From: Chelydra serpentina
Lineage: Eukaryota; Chordata; Testudines; Chelydridae
DNA length: 64,000 nucleotides
Assembly: GCA_037349315.1 (NCBI GenBank)
Contig: JBAIAC010000006.1
Location: forward strand, 20,123,501 to 20,187,500
Direction of reading: 5' to 3'
Positions within the stretch are counted from its first letter, which is position 1, and each line of letters begins with the position of its first letter. The position numbers and the translations under genes were made by a program. This document shows positions 43,907 through 53,544 of this stretch, piece by piece. The notes under the pieces are model-generated. The model had not been told where the DNA came from. It ran no database searches and saw only the letters and a program-made list of their open reading frames with translations.

Positions 43907-44270
43907 TATCAGAGGGGTAGCCGTGTTAGTCTGGATCTGTAGAAGCGAAAAAGGGTCCTGTGGCACCTTATAGACTAACAGAGGTATTGAAGCATAAGCT
44001 TTCGAGGGTGAATACCCACTTCATCGGATGCAAGCAGTGGAAATGTCCAGGGGCAGATATAAATGTGCAGGGAAGAGTCAGGCTAGAGATAACAAGGTTA
44101 GCTTAATCAGGGAGGGTGAGGCCCTCTTCTAGCAGTTGAGGTGTGAACACCAAGGGAGGAGAAACTGCTTTTGTAGTTGGCTAGCCATTCATAATCTTTG
44201 TTTAATCCTGAGCTGATGGTGTCAAATTTGCAAATGAACTGAAGCTCTACAGTTTCTCTTTGGAGTCTGG
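43907..44270 (-). mobile_element. Penelope-like 3' end with 11-bp target duplication
   Basis: Minus-strand 3' region of a Penelope-like element related to that at 19833-22081, and ending in the same GTAGCCGTGTTAGTCTG block (plus strand). Flanked by perfect direct repeats TTGATAAAATG (43896-43906 and 44271-44281). 364 bp, no full protein domain left; CTTTGGAGTCTGG at the upstream end is the last piece of the coding end. Confidence 0.9.
43991..44036 (-). ncRNA. Hammerhead-ribozyme-like motif of the Penelope element
   Basis: On the minus strand: CCGATGA, stem II (GGGT/ACCC within GTGGGTATTCACCCTC), GAAA, GC-UUAU-GC closing a two-pair stem III, then UU (U16.1-H17 rule met). Only the second core base deviates (C for U). 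Best-preserved of the four copies. Confidence 0.65.
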
Positions 44271-44755
44271 TTGATAAAATGGAGAAGGTTCATAGAAGAG
44301 CTGTGAGACAGATTAAGGGTTTGGAAAACACTCCTTATAGTGAAAGTGTCAGGGAGCAAAATCTGATTAATTTAACAAGAGAAGATTAAGGAGTGGATAG
44401 ACCACAGTCTTTAAGTACTTACTTGAGGAACAGAAATTTGATAATAGAGGGCTCTTCAATCAAGCAGAAGAAGGTGTAACAAGATCCAATGGCTGGAAAT
44501 TGAAGCTAGAAAATTCAGACGAGAAAGAAGGTGCAAATTTCTGACAGTGAGGATAATTAACCATAGAACAACATACCTAGAGATGCGATGGATTCGCCAT
44601 CACTTGAAGTGTTTAAGTTAAGACTGGATATCTCTTTATAGGATATGCTGTAGCTCAATCAGGAATTAATTCAAGTTAGTTCTACAGCCTGTGTTATGTG
44701 GGAAGTCAAACTAAATGGCCACAATGGTCCCTTCTGGTCTTATTATCCATGAAAG

Positions 44756-45260
44756 ACTGTAAAGATCATCAGAACTGCCACAATCCTAGTCATGTGGAAA
44801 GCATACAGAACACCAATAACGAACTGTTGTTCAACATTGGGGTAGCTAACCTCAGGAATGTGGATGTTTAAAAGGGTATTAATACTACTGTAGGGTTCAT
44901 TGTTTTGGGATTTCATTTTGCATATCCAATTACTGGGCTTTTTGTCATCTCTCTACTCCAAGAAAGCACTGCAAGAATTCTGTTTTGAATAATCTTCAGA
45001 ATATTTTGTCAATCATACAGTATATGATATTTTATACACACACACTCTATGGTTGATATAAAGCTTTGCAGATTATTCAAAAGAGAATTTTTGCAACAAT
45101 TTCTTACACTAGAGAGCTGACATATATTAATTTCCAAATTACTTCTTCTGTTTTGAACTAAAGGAGAATCTTTATTAATATAGGGCCTATGACACACGGG
45201 AAAACAGTTCTGGTTCATTTGATTAGATCACAGCTATTTACTCACACGCTAACACATTGC
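44756..45260. other. No identifiable feature
   Basis: AT-rich, non-coding. Confidence 0.5.
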
Positions 45261-45265
45261 AATGT

Positions 45266-46820
45266 TGTGATGCTGTATAATTAAAGATGACCATTTATAT
45301 AATTGATATTATCACTGTTACACATTGCAACAAATCTTGCACAAGGTATATCATGTAAGGTGTCAATGGAAAAGTTACAATCTATTGAGCATGATAATCC
45401 TGATTAAGCCCATGAATCATCTTTGTATCTAATGTTATTTATATTGGCTATGTATTTGTATCTCCAACATGTGTTTTGTTCCTGGGTGACACCTCCCAGA
45501 TAGTTTTACATCAGGGCTAGACAGCTATGTGTTGATAAAGGACACTCCATTCTCACAATGGGCCATTGAAGACACTCATCCTGCCCAATAGCTCTTCCCA
45601 TGGATGCCTCAGACAGTGAGGAACCAATGGCTACCATCTGTGATTCAGCAAACCATGTAAAGACACCCTTAGAGGGCTGCAGCACATGACTTATGAGGAG
45701 AGGCTGAGGGAACTGGGATTGTTTAGCCTGCAGAAGAGAAGAATGAGGGGGGATTTGATAGCTGCTTTCAACTACCTGAAAGGGGGTTCCAAAGAGGATG
45801 GCTCTAGACTGTTCTCAGTGGTAGAAGATGACAGAACAAGGAGTAATGGTCTCAAGTTGCAGAGGGGGAGGTTTAGGTTGGATATTAGGAAAAACGTTTT
45901 CACTAGTAGGGTGGTGAAGCACTGGAATGGGTTACCTAGGGAGGTGGTGGAATCTCCTTCCTTAGAGGTTTTTAAGGTCAGGCTTGACAAAGCCCTGGCT
46001 GGGATGATTTAGTTGGGGTTGGTCCTGCTTTGATCAGGGGGTTGGACTAGATGACCTCCTGAGGTCCCTTCCAACCCTGAGATTCTATGATTCTATGATA
46101 TGCTCATGTGACTCTGGACTCCATCTTGGGCCAGTAACTTTCCACAGACAGGGGCTGTGAGCTTTGTTTGGGACAGTAACGTTCCATGCACATAGCCAGG
46201 GATATAGAAAGACACCGGAGACACCTCCATTTTGCCTCTTTCCTGCTCCAGTTCTCTGGATTGTGGATTTACAACTAAAAGGCGTATTTTGAACTATGGA
46301 CTGAGGATCTTCTAATCTTTTGGAAGTGACCAGAGAGACTTTTGCAAGCCAGCCCTCTATTCCATGGCTGCTACAAACCTGATATAAAGACTTTGCAATC
46401 ATGTGTATGCATGTGATCTATTAACCATTTATAACTCTCTTTATTTTTTTTATTAATAAATCTTTAGTTTACTAAGGATTGGCTGACAGCATCCTATTTG
46501 GGCAAGATCTGAGATTCAGACTGACCTGGAGATAAGTGTCTGATCCTTTGGGATTAGTAAAAACCCCTTATATGGTGAAATGGGCTTTCTATAACCTCTC
46601 ACTATAATACGTTGGGTTGCCTGGATGGGAGCCAAGGGCTGAAATGCCTAAAGGGGACTGTGTTTGGCTTCTGGTTAACCAATGCAGAAATTCTTTTGTT
46701 ATTGGCTTGACTAATCTAATTATAGAATAAACCTAGTTTGGGGGATTGTCTCCCCTATTTCTTGCAGTCTACCCTGAGTGTAGCATTCTCAGTGTGGTCC
46801 ATCCCAGACACTTGGTCACA
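45266..46820 (+). mobile_element. Solo LTR (about 1.1 kb) interrupted by CR1
   Basis: Begins TGTGATGCTGTATAA and ends CACTTGGTCACA, with TGTGA/TCACA terminal inverted bases. Flanked by AATGT on both sides (45261-45265, 46821-46825), a 5-bp duplication. A poly(A) signal AATAAA is at 46455-46460. No retroviral genes adjacent. The CR1 at 45672-46100 lies inside. Minus the CR1, the length is about 1,125 bp, long for an LTR but within range. Confidence 0.85.
45672..46100 (+). mobile_element. Young 5'-truncated CR1, SINE partner tail
   Basis: The frame 45686-46012 is uninterrupted and reads the CR1 C-terminus ([25 protein letters not shown], then [41 protein letters not shown]) to its natural stop. 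The 3' UTR (46013-46100: GGTTGGTCCTGCTTTGATC...TTCTATGATTCTATGAT) is nearly identical to the tails of the SINEs at 3292-3476 and 26588-26766. Its intact frame suggests a recent insertion; about 430 bp, so most of the element was lost on insertion. Confidence 0.95.
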
Positions 46821-46825
46821 AATGT

Positions 46826-47164
46826 GAATGAATGGAAACTCACTGAGCTGCATTATACTTTCCTAGTAATCATAGCCTTGGAATTTAATCTATATTATTG
46901 TTATGGATAGCTATAAATTAGTACACCAAAATATGTAAAATGGAGCTGGTAGAAAAATTATATATTGTAAAAATTTAGAAGGAAACACAAAGGTCTTTCC
47001 TTCTAAAGTTAATTTTTTTTGTTTTGATTAAAAAAAATCAAAACTAATGTTTGTTTCTTTTGATGGACAAAAATCTCTCTTTCTCTCTCATTGATTTATT
47101 TTTTCCACTGGAAAAAGGGAAAAAAAGAAAAGAAAAAAGGGAGAGGGGGCACTTCTTAAAAATG
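46826..47164. other. AT-rich, possible old miniature element
   Basis: TGGAGCTGGTAGAAAAATT at 46940 resembles the AGCTGGTCA ends but no partner end is clear. Homopolymer-rich stretch at 47020-47150. Confidence 0.4.
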
Positions 47165-48040
47165 AGAAAATGACTGAGAAAGTAGGAACCACTAATGCTC
47201 CAATAACATGTGGCATGAGCCAACCAGAGCACAGCACAGAGACTACCCTAGTGGGACTAAAATACAATCTCTTCATGGCAATGAACATAGGAAATATCTC
47301 CTTGCTCATGCTGCTGGATATTCCTTTAGCCTTTGACACAGCAGACCATAAGGTGCTACTAACTTGCCAACATGACATAGCAGCCAGGTGTAGATGGCCC
47401 AGAACTACAATGGCTCCAGTTGTTCCCCTGCTGCAGAACTCAAAGAGTGGTGGTGAGCAATTGCTCCTTCTTTTTGCAGGCCCTCACCCGCTCTCTTCCC
47501 CAGGGATTCATACTATCCCCACATCTCTTGAATATCTGCATGAGATCGCTGGGAGAGCTAGTGAGATGCCATGAGTTGAGCTGTCCACAGTATGCCAGGC
47601 ATGCTCAACAATATAGCTTATTTTCAACCAATGCAATCACCACCCCAGCTAAAATGCCAGAATGCTTACAGGAAATTAGCTTTTGGATGAAGAGCAGGTG
47701 GCTCAAGCTGAATCCAGGCAAGACCAAGGTGATGCTGGTCAGAAAGGGGAAGTGGTTTAAAAAGCTGACCAAGAAGTTGTCTCAGCCTTCCATCAAAGGC
47801 ATAGAGCTCCCATTTGTTGAAGTAGTTCAAAGCCTCAAAGTCCTGTTTGATTCCTTGTGAAGCCTGGATAATCAGGGAGCATTATTTTCCAAAAAAGCTT
47901 TTTTTCACCTCCAGCTTGCTAGGAAACACCATCCCTCCCTACCGGACAAAGACCTGGCCACAGTAATCCATGCATGTGTCACCTCCAGGCAGGACTACTG
48001 TAGCTCATTGTATCTTTGTTGCTACTGTGTAGAGTCTATC
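47165..48040 (+). pseudogene. L2-like LINE reverse transcriptase, catalytic box lost
   Basis: 47170-47574 carries motif A LLDIPLAFDTADHKVLL (residues ~48-64, catalytic Asp at ~50). A frameshift leads to 47420-47860: SLPQGFILSPHLLNICMR (motif B), then QYARHAQQYSLF where the family has YADDxQLY, so the two catalytic Asp are Arg-His. LQEISFWMKSRWLKLNPGKTKVMLV and SLKVLFDSL follow. Degraded C-terminal blocks (HLQLARKHHPSLPDKDLATVIHACVTSRQDYCSSLYL) continue to about 48035 in another frame. Same clade as 29540-29775. Clearly dead. Confidence 0.85.
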
Positions 48041-50159
48041 TTCAAATGGTAAAACCTAATGTGATGGCCTCCATCTTGGCTGACAAACCAGAGACTGTCA
48101 GACCGAAAAGCATGAGCTGCTACAGCTTAGGCTAAAGAGCCAAGATTCCCAAAATGGGGCTGTAACAGATTTAGATCCTGTATGGATTAGGCACAGAGAG
48201 GGACTTGGAATACACACTCACCAGCCAGTAACACACAAAAAAAGGATGAGATGCTACTAACATGTCCATCACTCATTCCATTGTGCCTAGGGTCAAAGGG
48301 GCCAAATACAGTCGAGAACCATACATTTTATTTCTGTAGAAGGGCATTTAATGGTGAGTTCCAGCCTCCAGACTTAGTCTTGCAACCATTTATGCATCAG
48401 AGATATTTTACACATGTGAGTAGACCCATTGAATTAAATAGGCCTGGCCACATGCATAAAGTCACCCATAGTTAACCCAGTCTTTTTAATCTTTCGATTG
48501 AGCTGGCTGTTCAGTTTTCTCTGCTATTCAGTGTTATTTAAGGGTGGTGTTTACATTTCTCTTTGTTTGTTTTGTTTTGTTTTTAAAGACAGAAAACATT
48601 TTACCAAATGTAAAACAACAGCAAAAGGAAGTCACATGGACTCATAGCTCTGCTGGCTTTTCATAATGGAAATAGCAAATAAATACTGTAAAATACTAAA
48701 TCTAGCTCCCACCCAAAGGGGATGTGTAAACCCACACTTGTTCTGATTCCTGGAGGGGAAAGGAACGAGCTAAGCCTAATATGACTTTAAGTTGACTGTT
48801 TGAAGAACAGACCTTTTTTAACTGGCTGTTTTGACCAACATCACACTCTCAAATGCCTGACCTCTTAGTTTTCTAATGTAGCTTCTCCTTTGGATGCGTT
48901 TTGTGTTTTGGAACAGTTTTCACTTTGTTTGCAAATATAAATAACTGACTGATGAGTCCATATGTAATCATGTCATCCTAAGAGAAAAATACGTATTTTA
49001 ACAGATTTTTTTTAATGGATGCAGAACTGCATTTGGGATTAAAACCAAAATGGGTTTGAATAAAATGAGAACTTTTCCCACAAACTCAAACCAAACAATT
49101 TTTTTAAGGGTTGAAAAAAGTTTTCTGAACATTTAGTTCCAAACCCCCTTACTCCCCCCTCACCCCAGTAATTCCTGGTTTTGGCTACAAAATGGAAATA
49201 CCAAATACCATGGGACAAGGCTGTTCTCACAGCACATTTCCAACCTCAACAAAAGCCTTCTAGCACTGGCTATCGCACGATCATGCAAGATTCTCAGATT
49301 GATTTCCAGTCTAAAGAAGCAAATATGTCATTGAATAAACAACAAAATAATTATTCAGAAATAACAGAAAGTCCAAACCCCATCCCCACCCCCAGTTTGA
49401 ACCAGTATCCTTCTGTATCACAAACAGTTATATTTTTGTTGTTGTCATCATTAGGTAAAAACTAAATGGTGAATAAGGCAAGCAAGATTCAGCCAAGGTC
49501 AACCTTTCTGAGGTCAACCACTATCAGCAAATTTTCAGGCATTAATTCAGCCTCCAGAGGGCATTCATAAAGCCCTGTGAATGTAATAGGATTCTGATTA
49601 AATTGCAACATAAAAAAATAACAACAATTATTGAATGAGGTCAACAGATGTCAAACAAAACACGTTTGCTGCTTCCTGCCAGATTCGACATGTGTGCAAA
49701 ATTAAAACAATACATCAGAATTCTGTAACTCTAGAACAAATCCTGAATCCCACACTCAGCTATTACTCAAGAAATAATCCAATGGAGCCAAATCCTGAGG
49801 TTCTGACATTTTTTACTCAGTCCCTACTCTGGTAGGCTTCGATTGATGCCCACCTGTGTAAGGACTGAATGAAAACTTACCACGAACCACGGCATTTGGC
49901 TCCTTGACTTCAACAAGACGAAACAAATGTTTTCCTTATCTTTTTGGCTCTGTACAATGACAATGAGAGCATATTTGTTGGGGTCTTTTTTGTTTGATTT
50001 TTTGTTTTTCGCATGGAATGTTGGAGTATTTCCCCCCCCAAATAAAACACATCTAAAAATATGACTACTCCCTCTATTATGTTCCATAAAGCTTAGTCCT
50101 GACAGGCCCACAAGGGTATGCTAGGTGAGAAGACATGTATCCAGTGGACCAGTTCTCTG
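48041..50159. other. Mostly unassigned; one palindromic scrap
   Basis: 48385-48470 holds a diverged palindrome piece (TTTATGCATCAGAG...GTGAGTAGACCCATTGAATTAAATAGG...CATGCATAAAG). The rest is AT-rich non-coding with chance frames (48251-48475, 49181-49465, 49635-49835, 49824-50111). Confidence 0.45.
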
Positions 50160-50185
50160 CAATTGTAACCCACACACCTCCTGGG

Positions 50186-50412
50186 CATAGGCGCCGACTC
50201 CATGGGTGCTCTGGGGCTGGAGCACCCACCGGCAGCTCCCCGCCAGCCCTGTGACCGGAGCACTTACCTTCACCCCGGACACCGGGTGATGTTGTGGGGC
50301 TCCGCCCCCGATGCCGGCCGACATTGCGGGGCCCCGCCCCCCGATGCCGGCCGACGTTGCGGGGCCCTGCCCCCGACGCACCCACCGGAGCCGATGGAAG
50401 TCGGCTCCTATG
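50186..50412. mobile_element. GC-rich miniature element inside the 5' LTR
   Basis: Ends CATAGGCGCCGACTCCATGG and TGGAAGTCGGCTCCTATG are inverted repeats. Absent from the 3' LTR copy, which gives the empty site. Flanks CTCCTGGG / CTCCTATG agree at 6 of 8 bases, compatible with a decayed 8-bp hAT duplication; about 12 bp of LTR are also missing. The interior holds a short GC tandem (GATGCCGGCCGAC...GCGGGGCCC, two units). Confidence 0.75.
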
Positions 50413-50484
50413 CTCCTATGCTCCATCAAGTGGCACCAAGACTACTTAGAGGGAGAGATTAACGAGTCTGCTCTACAGCCTTAG

Positions 50485-50593
50485 CTAACAGCCATATGGC
50501 TTTTTAGCTCATGCAGTAGAGGCTCAAGCACTAAGATCCAGAGGCCCCAGGTTCGATCCCGGCCGCTGACAACCAGAGTCTGTCCGTGTTACA
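50485..50593 (+). promoter_or_regulatory. tRNA-like A-box/B-box segment in the 5' LTR
   Basis: A-box-like TAGCTCATGCAGTAGAGG at 50505-50522 and B-box GGTTCGATCCC at 50550-50560, spaced as in tRNA genes, with CCA-like text after. The same segment in the 3' LTR has A at 50785-50802 and B (GGTTCAATCCG) at 50830-50840. It looks like a captured tRNA-related sequence at the 3' part of the LTR. Confidence 0.6.
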
Positions 50594-50595
50594 AG

Positions 50596-50613
50596 TAGAG
50601 GCTCGTCCGGGAT
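50596..50613 (+). promoter_or_regulatory. Primer binding site, tRNA-Pro type
   Basis: TAGAGGCTCGTCCGGGAT, starting 2 nt after the 5' LTR, matches at 16 of 18 positions the tRNA-Pro site known from gamma-type retroviruses. Its position is as required for minus-strand priming. Confidence 0.8.
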
Positions 50614-50667
50614 ATCAACGGGGAAGTCTCTGAAGCTCAGGACACGCTTCCTCAGGTAGGGGAAGTA

Positions 50668-50873
50668 TGTAACCCACATACCTCCTGGGTGTGGTGTTCT
50701 GTCCCATCGAGTGGCACCAAGACCACTTAGAGAGAGAGATTAATGAGTCTACTCTACAGCTTTAGCTAACAGCCATATGGCTTTTAGCTCAGGCAGTAGA
50801 GGCTCATGCACTAAGCTCCAGAGGCCCCAGGTTCAATCCGGCCCGATGATGACCGGGGTCTGTTGGTGTTACA
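50668..50873 (+). repeat. 3' LTR of the TRIM-like element
   Basis: 206 bp, TGTAACCCACATACC...GTGTTACA. Lacks the GC-rich insertion of the 5' LTR and keeps GTGGTGTTCTGTCCC at that place. Confidence 0.85.
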
Positions 50874-51179
50874 CAATGACTGCAGAACTAGTCAGTTCTC
50901 TTGTGATCATTGTCACAGACCTATTAAGACTACTGCTCCCTGTGGCACAACTAGGAAATTGAGTACCTAGGGTTGCTAGAGGTAGTTCTGCTGTGCAAAA
51001 GTCTAGCTCAGCAGTGGAATGGTAATTTCTAAAACCCAACAGTGTTCATTGAATGGGACTTCTCAATAACTTTACATTACATTACTTAACATTTTTGGGG
51101 TTGTTTGAGCCTGTTATTCTACCCCGGAATCCTGGAATGATCTCATTACTGTGCAGATGTTTTTTTCATTGGTTTAGGT

Positions 51180-51864
51180 CAGGCCTGCACAACATGCGGC
51201 CCACGTGGGCTCACTGTGCGGCCCGCAGGGGGGTGAGTAGATGGACTCACTGTGCAGCCCAAAATCTGGGACTGTCCCCATTGGTCCTTTTTGCTGCTTG
51301 TCTCTGGGCTGGGGGTTGTCCCAATGCTGCAAAGAGGGTGTTCCCAAAGGAAGGTGCTCGCTTCTAACCCCCGAGGCCATCAGTATGTCAATTGAATACA
51401 AAGTGGGGGGGAAGATCTTATTCTACTTCTAGCAAAAAGACATTTTTCTTTTACCTTAATTATACTACCTTAGGGGCCCGCTATAACATATCAGCAAGGT
51501 TCAATACAAAGTCATATAAAAGTTATACAAAAATGCATAATGCAGAGATTTATCTACAACTGCATTGATTGACTGTTGTGTGCAGTAATATAGTGACCCC
51601 TGGGGGAGTGAAGAGGGGTGTGATGGTGGAGGGGTCGGGTCCTATTTTACTGCTGTGATCTGGTCACCCTATGCGCGCTGTTTCTTTCCCCCTCTACAGG
51701 CTTCCACACCCCAGAGCTGGGGAAGGAGGGGTTGTTTCAGCAGGGTGGGTGGCGCTGGGGCGGTGGGGGGGGGTGGTGTTTCTGCGGGGCCGGGAGGTTT
51801 CGGCCCTCAGCTGTTTTCTTTGGAGTAATATGGCCCTCACTGCTTTACGAGTTGTGCAGGCCTG
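51180..51864. mobile_element. hAT-like non-autonomous element, 685 bp
   Basis: Perfect 14-bp terminal inverted repeats CAGGCCTGCACAAC / GTTGTGCAGGCCTG. Flanks GTTTAGGT and GCTTAGGG agree at 6 of 8, a decayed 8-bp duplication. Inner sequence TGCGGCCC... near both ends. Frames at 51053-51432 and 51671-52042 have no known domain. TAGTGACCCC...GGTCACCCTA at 51593-51671 may be another small hAT-like element nested inside. Confidence 0.82.
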
Positions 51865-51872
51865 GCTTAGGG

Positions 51873-52936
51873 TCACTACCAGAGCTCTCAGCAGAAGACA
51901 GCTACCAGTATACACAATACAAGACTTGGGCCATGTTCTCCCCTTGTTTACAGTTTTACTCAATAGGAGGCCCTTGGTTAAACTGACAGCCGAGTTCAAC
52001 CCAAATTGGGATGCATTGCTCATGATCTACTTGTATCTCTGACTTTATGCATCCAGTTCTATTCTCTGACACATTTATGCATCCTCTGTTGGAGCCACTG
52101 CTTTCACACCTGAACGGGCCTCTAAAGAGGAAGGCTCAACTTTGAGGTGGCAATACATCAAAGGAAATATATAGAGGGGAGTTAGAAAGCTCGTAGCATC
52201 AAGAAGAGTCATTAGACTAAAAGTAAAATGCTTTTTGTAAGCAAATTTACAATCAAAGATAAAGGATAATTAATTCTCCTCAGTGCTGCACATGAAAATG
52301 TATGCATTACTGAAGGAATTCTTAGTGGTAGCCAAGTCTGGTGATATGTCTTATAAGTAATTCGTTTAACTGATGTGGAATCACCGTAACCCCAAAACTT
52401 CAATAATTGTTTAAATATTTAAGTTTTGCAGTCAGTTTCATCAGCCAGGCTTGTGGCTGAGCTGTGAAAGTGAACAGAACACCGTGTCAGAATTCACTTA
52501 AAAATATCAAATCCATAAGAATACTGCGGGCTCTGAAGACATTTAGGAAGGATGCAAAATTTCACCTGCTGCAATTTAACTTGTTATGAAACTTGCGGGC
52601 CCCACAGGAAAGATCATCTAAATTCAGATGCAAATTACTTCCGATGTGAATATATATACACCCTGCAGTAAGCCTGCTGGTGCTGAACTTCCATCTGTCA
52701 GGTTTCGAATAAAAATGGACATTGAGCATGATATGACAAGTAAAAATGCGCACTGTGCAGGAGCTTGAGTTGTTTAAGTACAGGCTTGTGCAGAGCAAGA
52801 GCATTCACTTGAAGATACTGGGGGAATGGGGTGGGAAACATTCAGAAATGCTGTAATTTGATAATATTGCAACAGAGTTATTGTGCTGGGCAAGTGGGTG
52901 TTTTTGGCACACCCGCAGACGGAACCTGATGGGTGT
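51873..52936. other. No identifiable feature
   Basis: AT-rich, non-coding; nothing recognised. Confidence 0.5.
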
Positions 52937-52944
52937 GGCTCCTC

Positions 52945-53536
52945 TAGGCTGACCATATTTCCTTGAGACAAAAACAGGACATTGGGATGGCAAAAACGGG
53001 ACGGGGAGACAAGGGGCAGCCGCAACAAGCTGCCCCTCGTCTCCCCGCTCAGCAGCTCGGCGGAGAGACGAGGGGCAGCCGCAACAAGCCGCCCCTCGTC
53101 TCCCCGCTCAGCAGCTCAGCGGAGAGACAAGGGGCAGCCGCAACAAGCCGCCCCTCGTCTCCCCGCTCAGCAGCTCGGCGGGGAGACGAGGGGCAGCCGC
53201 AACAAGCCGCCCCTCGTCTCCCCGCTCAGCAGCTCGGCGGAGAGACAAGGGGCAGCCGCAACAAGCTGCCCCCCGTCTCCCCGCTCAGCTGCTTGGCGGG
53301 GAGACGAGGGGCAGCTGCGGCAAGCCGCCGCCCCTTGTCTCCCCGCTCAGCAGCTCGGCGGGGAGACGAGGGGCAGCCGCAACAAGCCAGCGTTCAGTTT
53401 TTTACAAAAAAAACCAACTATATATAGTTTATTAAAAACGGGACAAAATTGACATTTATATTAAAACGACGGGACAGTCGTGAAATATGAAAAAAACGGT
53501 ACTGTCCCATTTAAAACGGTACGTATGGTCAGCCTA
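52945..53536. mobile_element. hAT-like miniature element carrying a minisatellite
   Basis: Perfect 13-bp ends TAGGCTGACCATA / TATGGTCAGCCTA, and a perfect 8-bp target duplication GGCTCCTC (52937-52944, 53537-53544). The ends recall the element at 17400-17506 (TAGGGTGA-CAGA) and the inner GGGACA/TGTCCC blocks are shared, so they may be one family. The interior is expanded by the array at 53003-53388. Confidence 0.92.
53003..53388. repeat. 59-bp GC-rich minisatellite, 6.5 units, hairpin-forming
   Basis: Unit starts (GAC) at 53008, 53067, 53126, 53185, 53244, 53303 and 53365. Spacing is 59 bp except the last, 62, where CCG is added. Each unit holds a 15-bp perfect inverted repeat GGGGAGACGAGGGGC / GCCCCTCGTCTCCCC. 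The array leaves two long frames open (52963-53427, 52982-53452); these are repeat artefacts, not proteins. Confidence 0.95.
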
Positions 53537-53544
53537 GGCTCCTC

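Larger units (their letters stand above)
43570..44755 (+). mobile_element. Old CR1-like LINE 3' end split by a Penelope element
   Basis: Left part 43570-43906 reads degraded CR1 tail blocks (NVGVKVDNQMN, SQCDAVTKSANMVLECINREY, then FRMDVDKM). The right part from 44271 resumes at MEKVHRRAVRQIKGLENTPYSESVREQ-like sequence and ends ACTAAATGGCCACAATGGTCCCTTCTGGTC. Many stops; older than the Penelope insert. Confidence 0.8.
50164..50873 (+). mobile_element. TRIM-like miniature LTR retroelement
   Basis: Two LTRs (50164-50593 and 50668-50873) with TGTAACCCACA...GTTACA ends surround only 74 bp. Flanks CAAT/CAAT (50160-50163, 50874-50877) form a 4-bp target duplication. The internal piece has a tRNA-Pro-type primer binding site at 50596-50613 and a short purine stretch (AGGGGAAG) just before the 3' LTR. 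No coding capacity, so enzymes must come from elsewhere. LTRs differ at roughly one base in ten by eye, so it is old. The 5' LTR is swollen by the insertion at 50186-50412. Confidence 0.82.

Noticed and set aside
47170..47860. Possible host gene with RT-like domain
   Set aside because: Frameshift between two halves and loss of the catalytic DD; a dead LINE.
50077..50462. GC-rich frames of 86-102 codons on both strands
   Set aside because: Created by the GC-rich miniature element in the TRIM-like 5' LTR.
50498..50575. Possible genuine tRNA gene
   Set aside because: A/B boxes occur in both LTR copies of a mobile element; arms are poorly paired by eye. Treated as tRNA-like only.
52963..53452. 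Two long overlapping plus-strand frames (154 and 156 codons), Gln/Arg/Ser-rich repeats
   Set aside because: They are produced by the 59-bp minisatellite, whose length is not a multiple of three; different frames show the same peptide by turns. No gene.
52945..53536. Possible CRISPR array
   Set aside because: Units are contiguous tandem repeats with no spacers, in a vertebrate-type genome.
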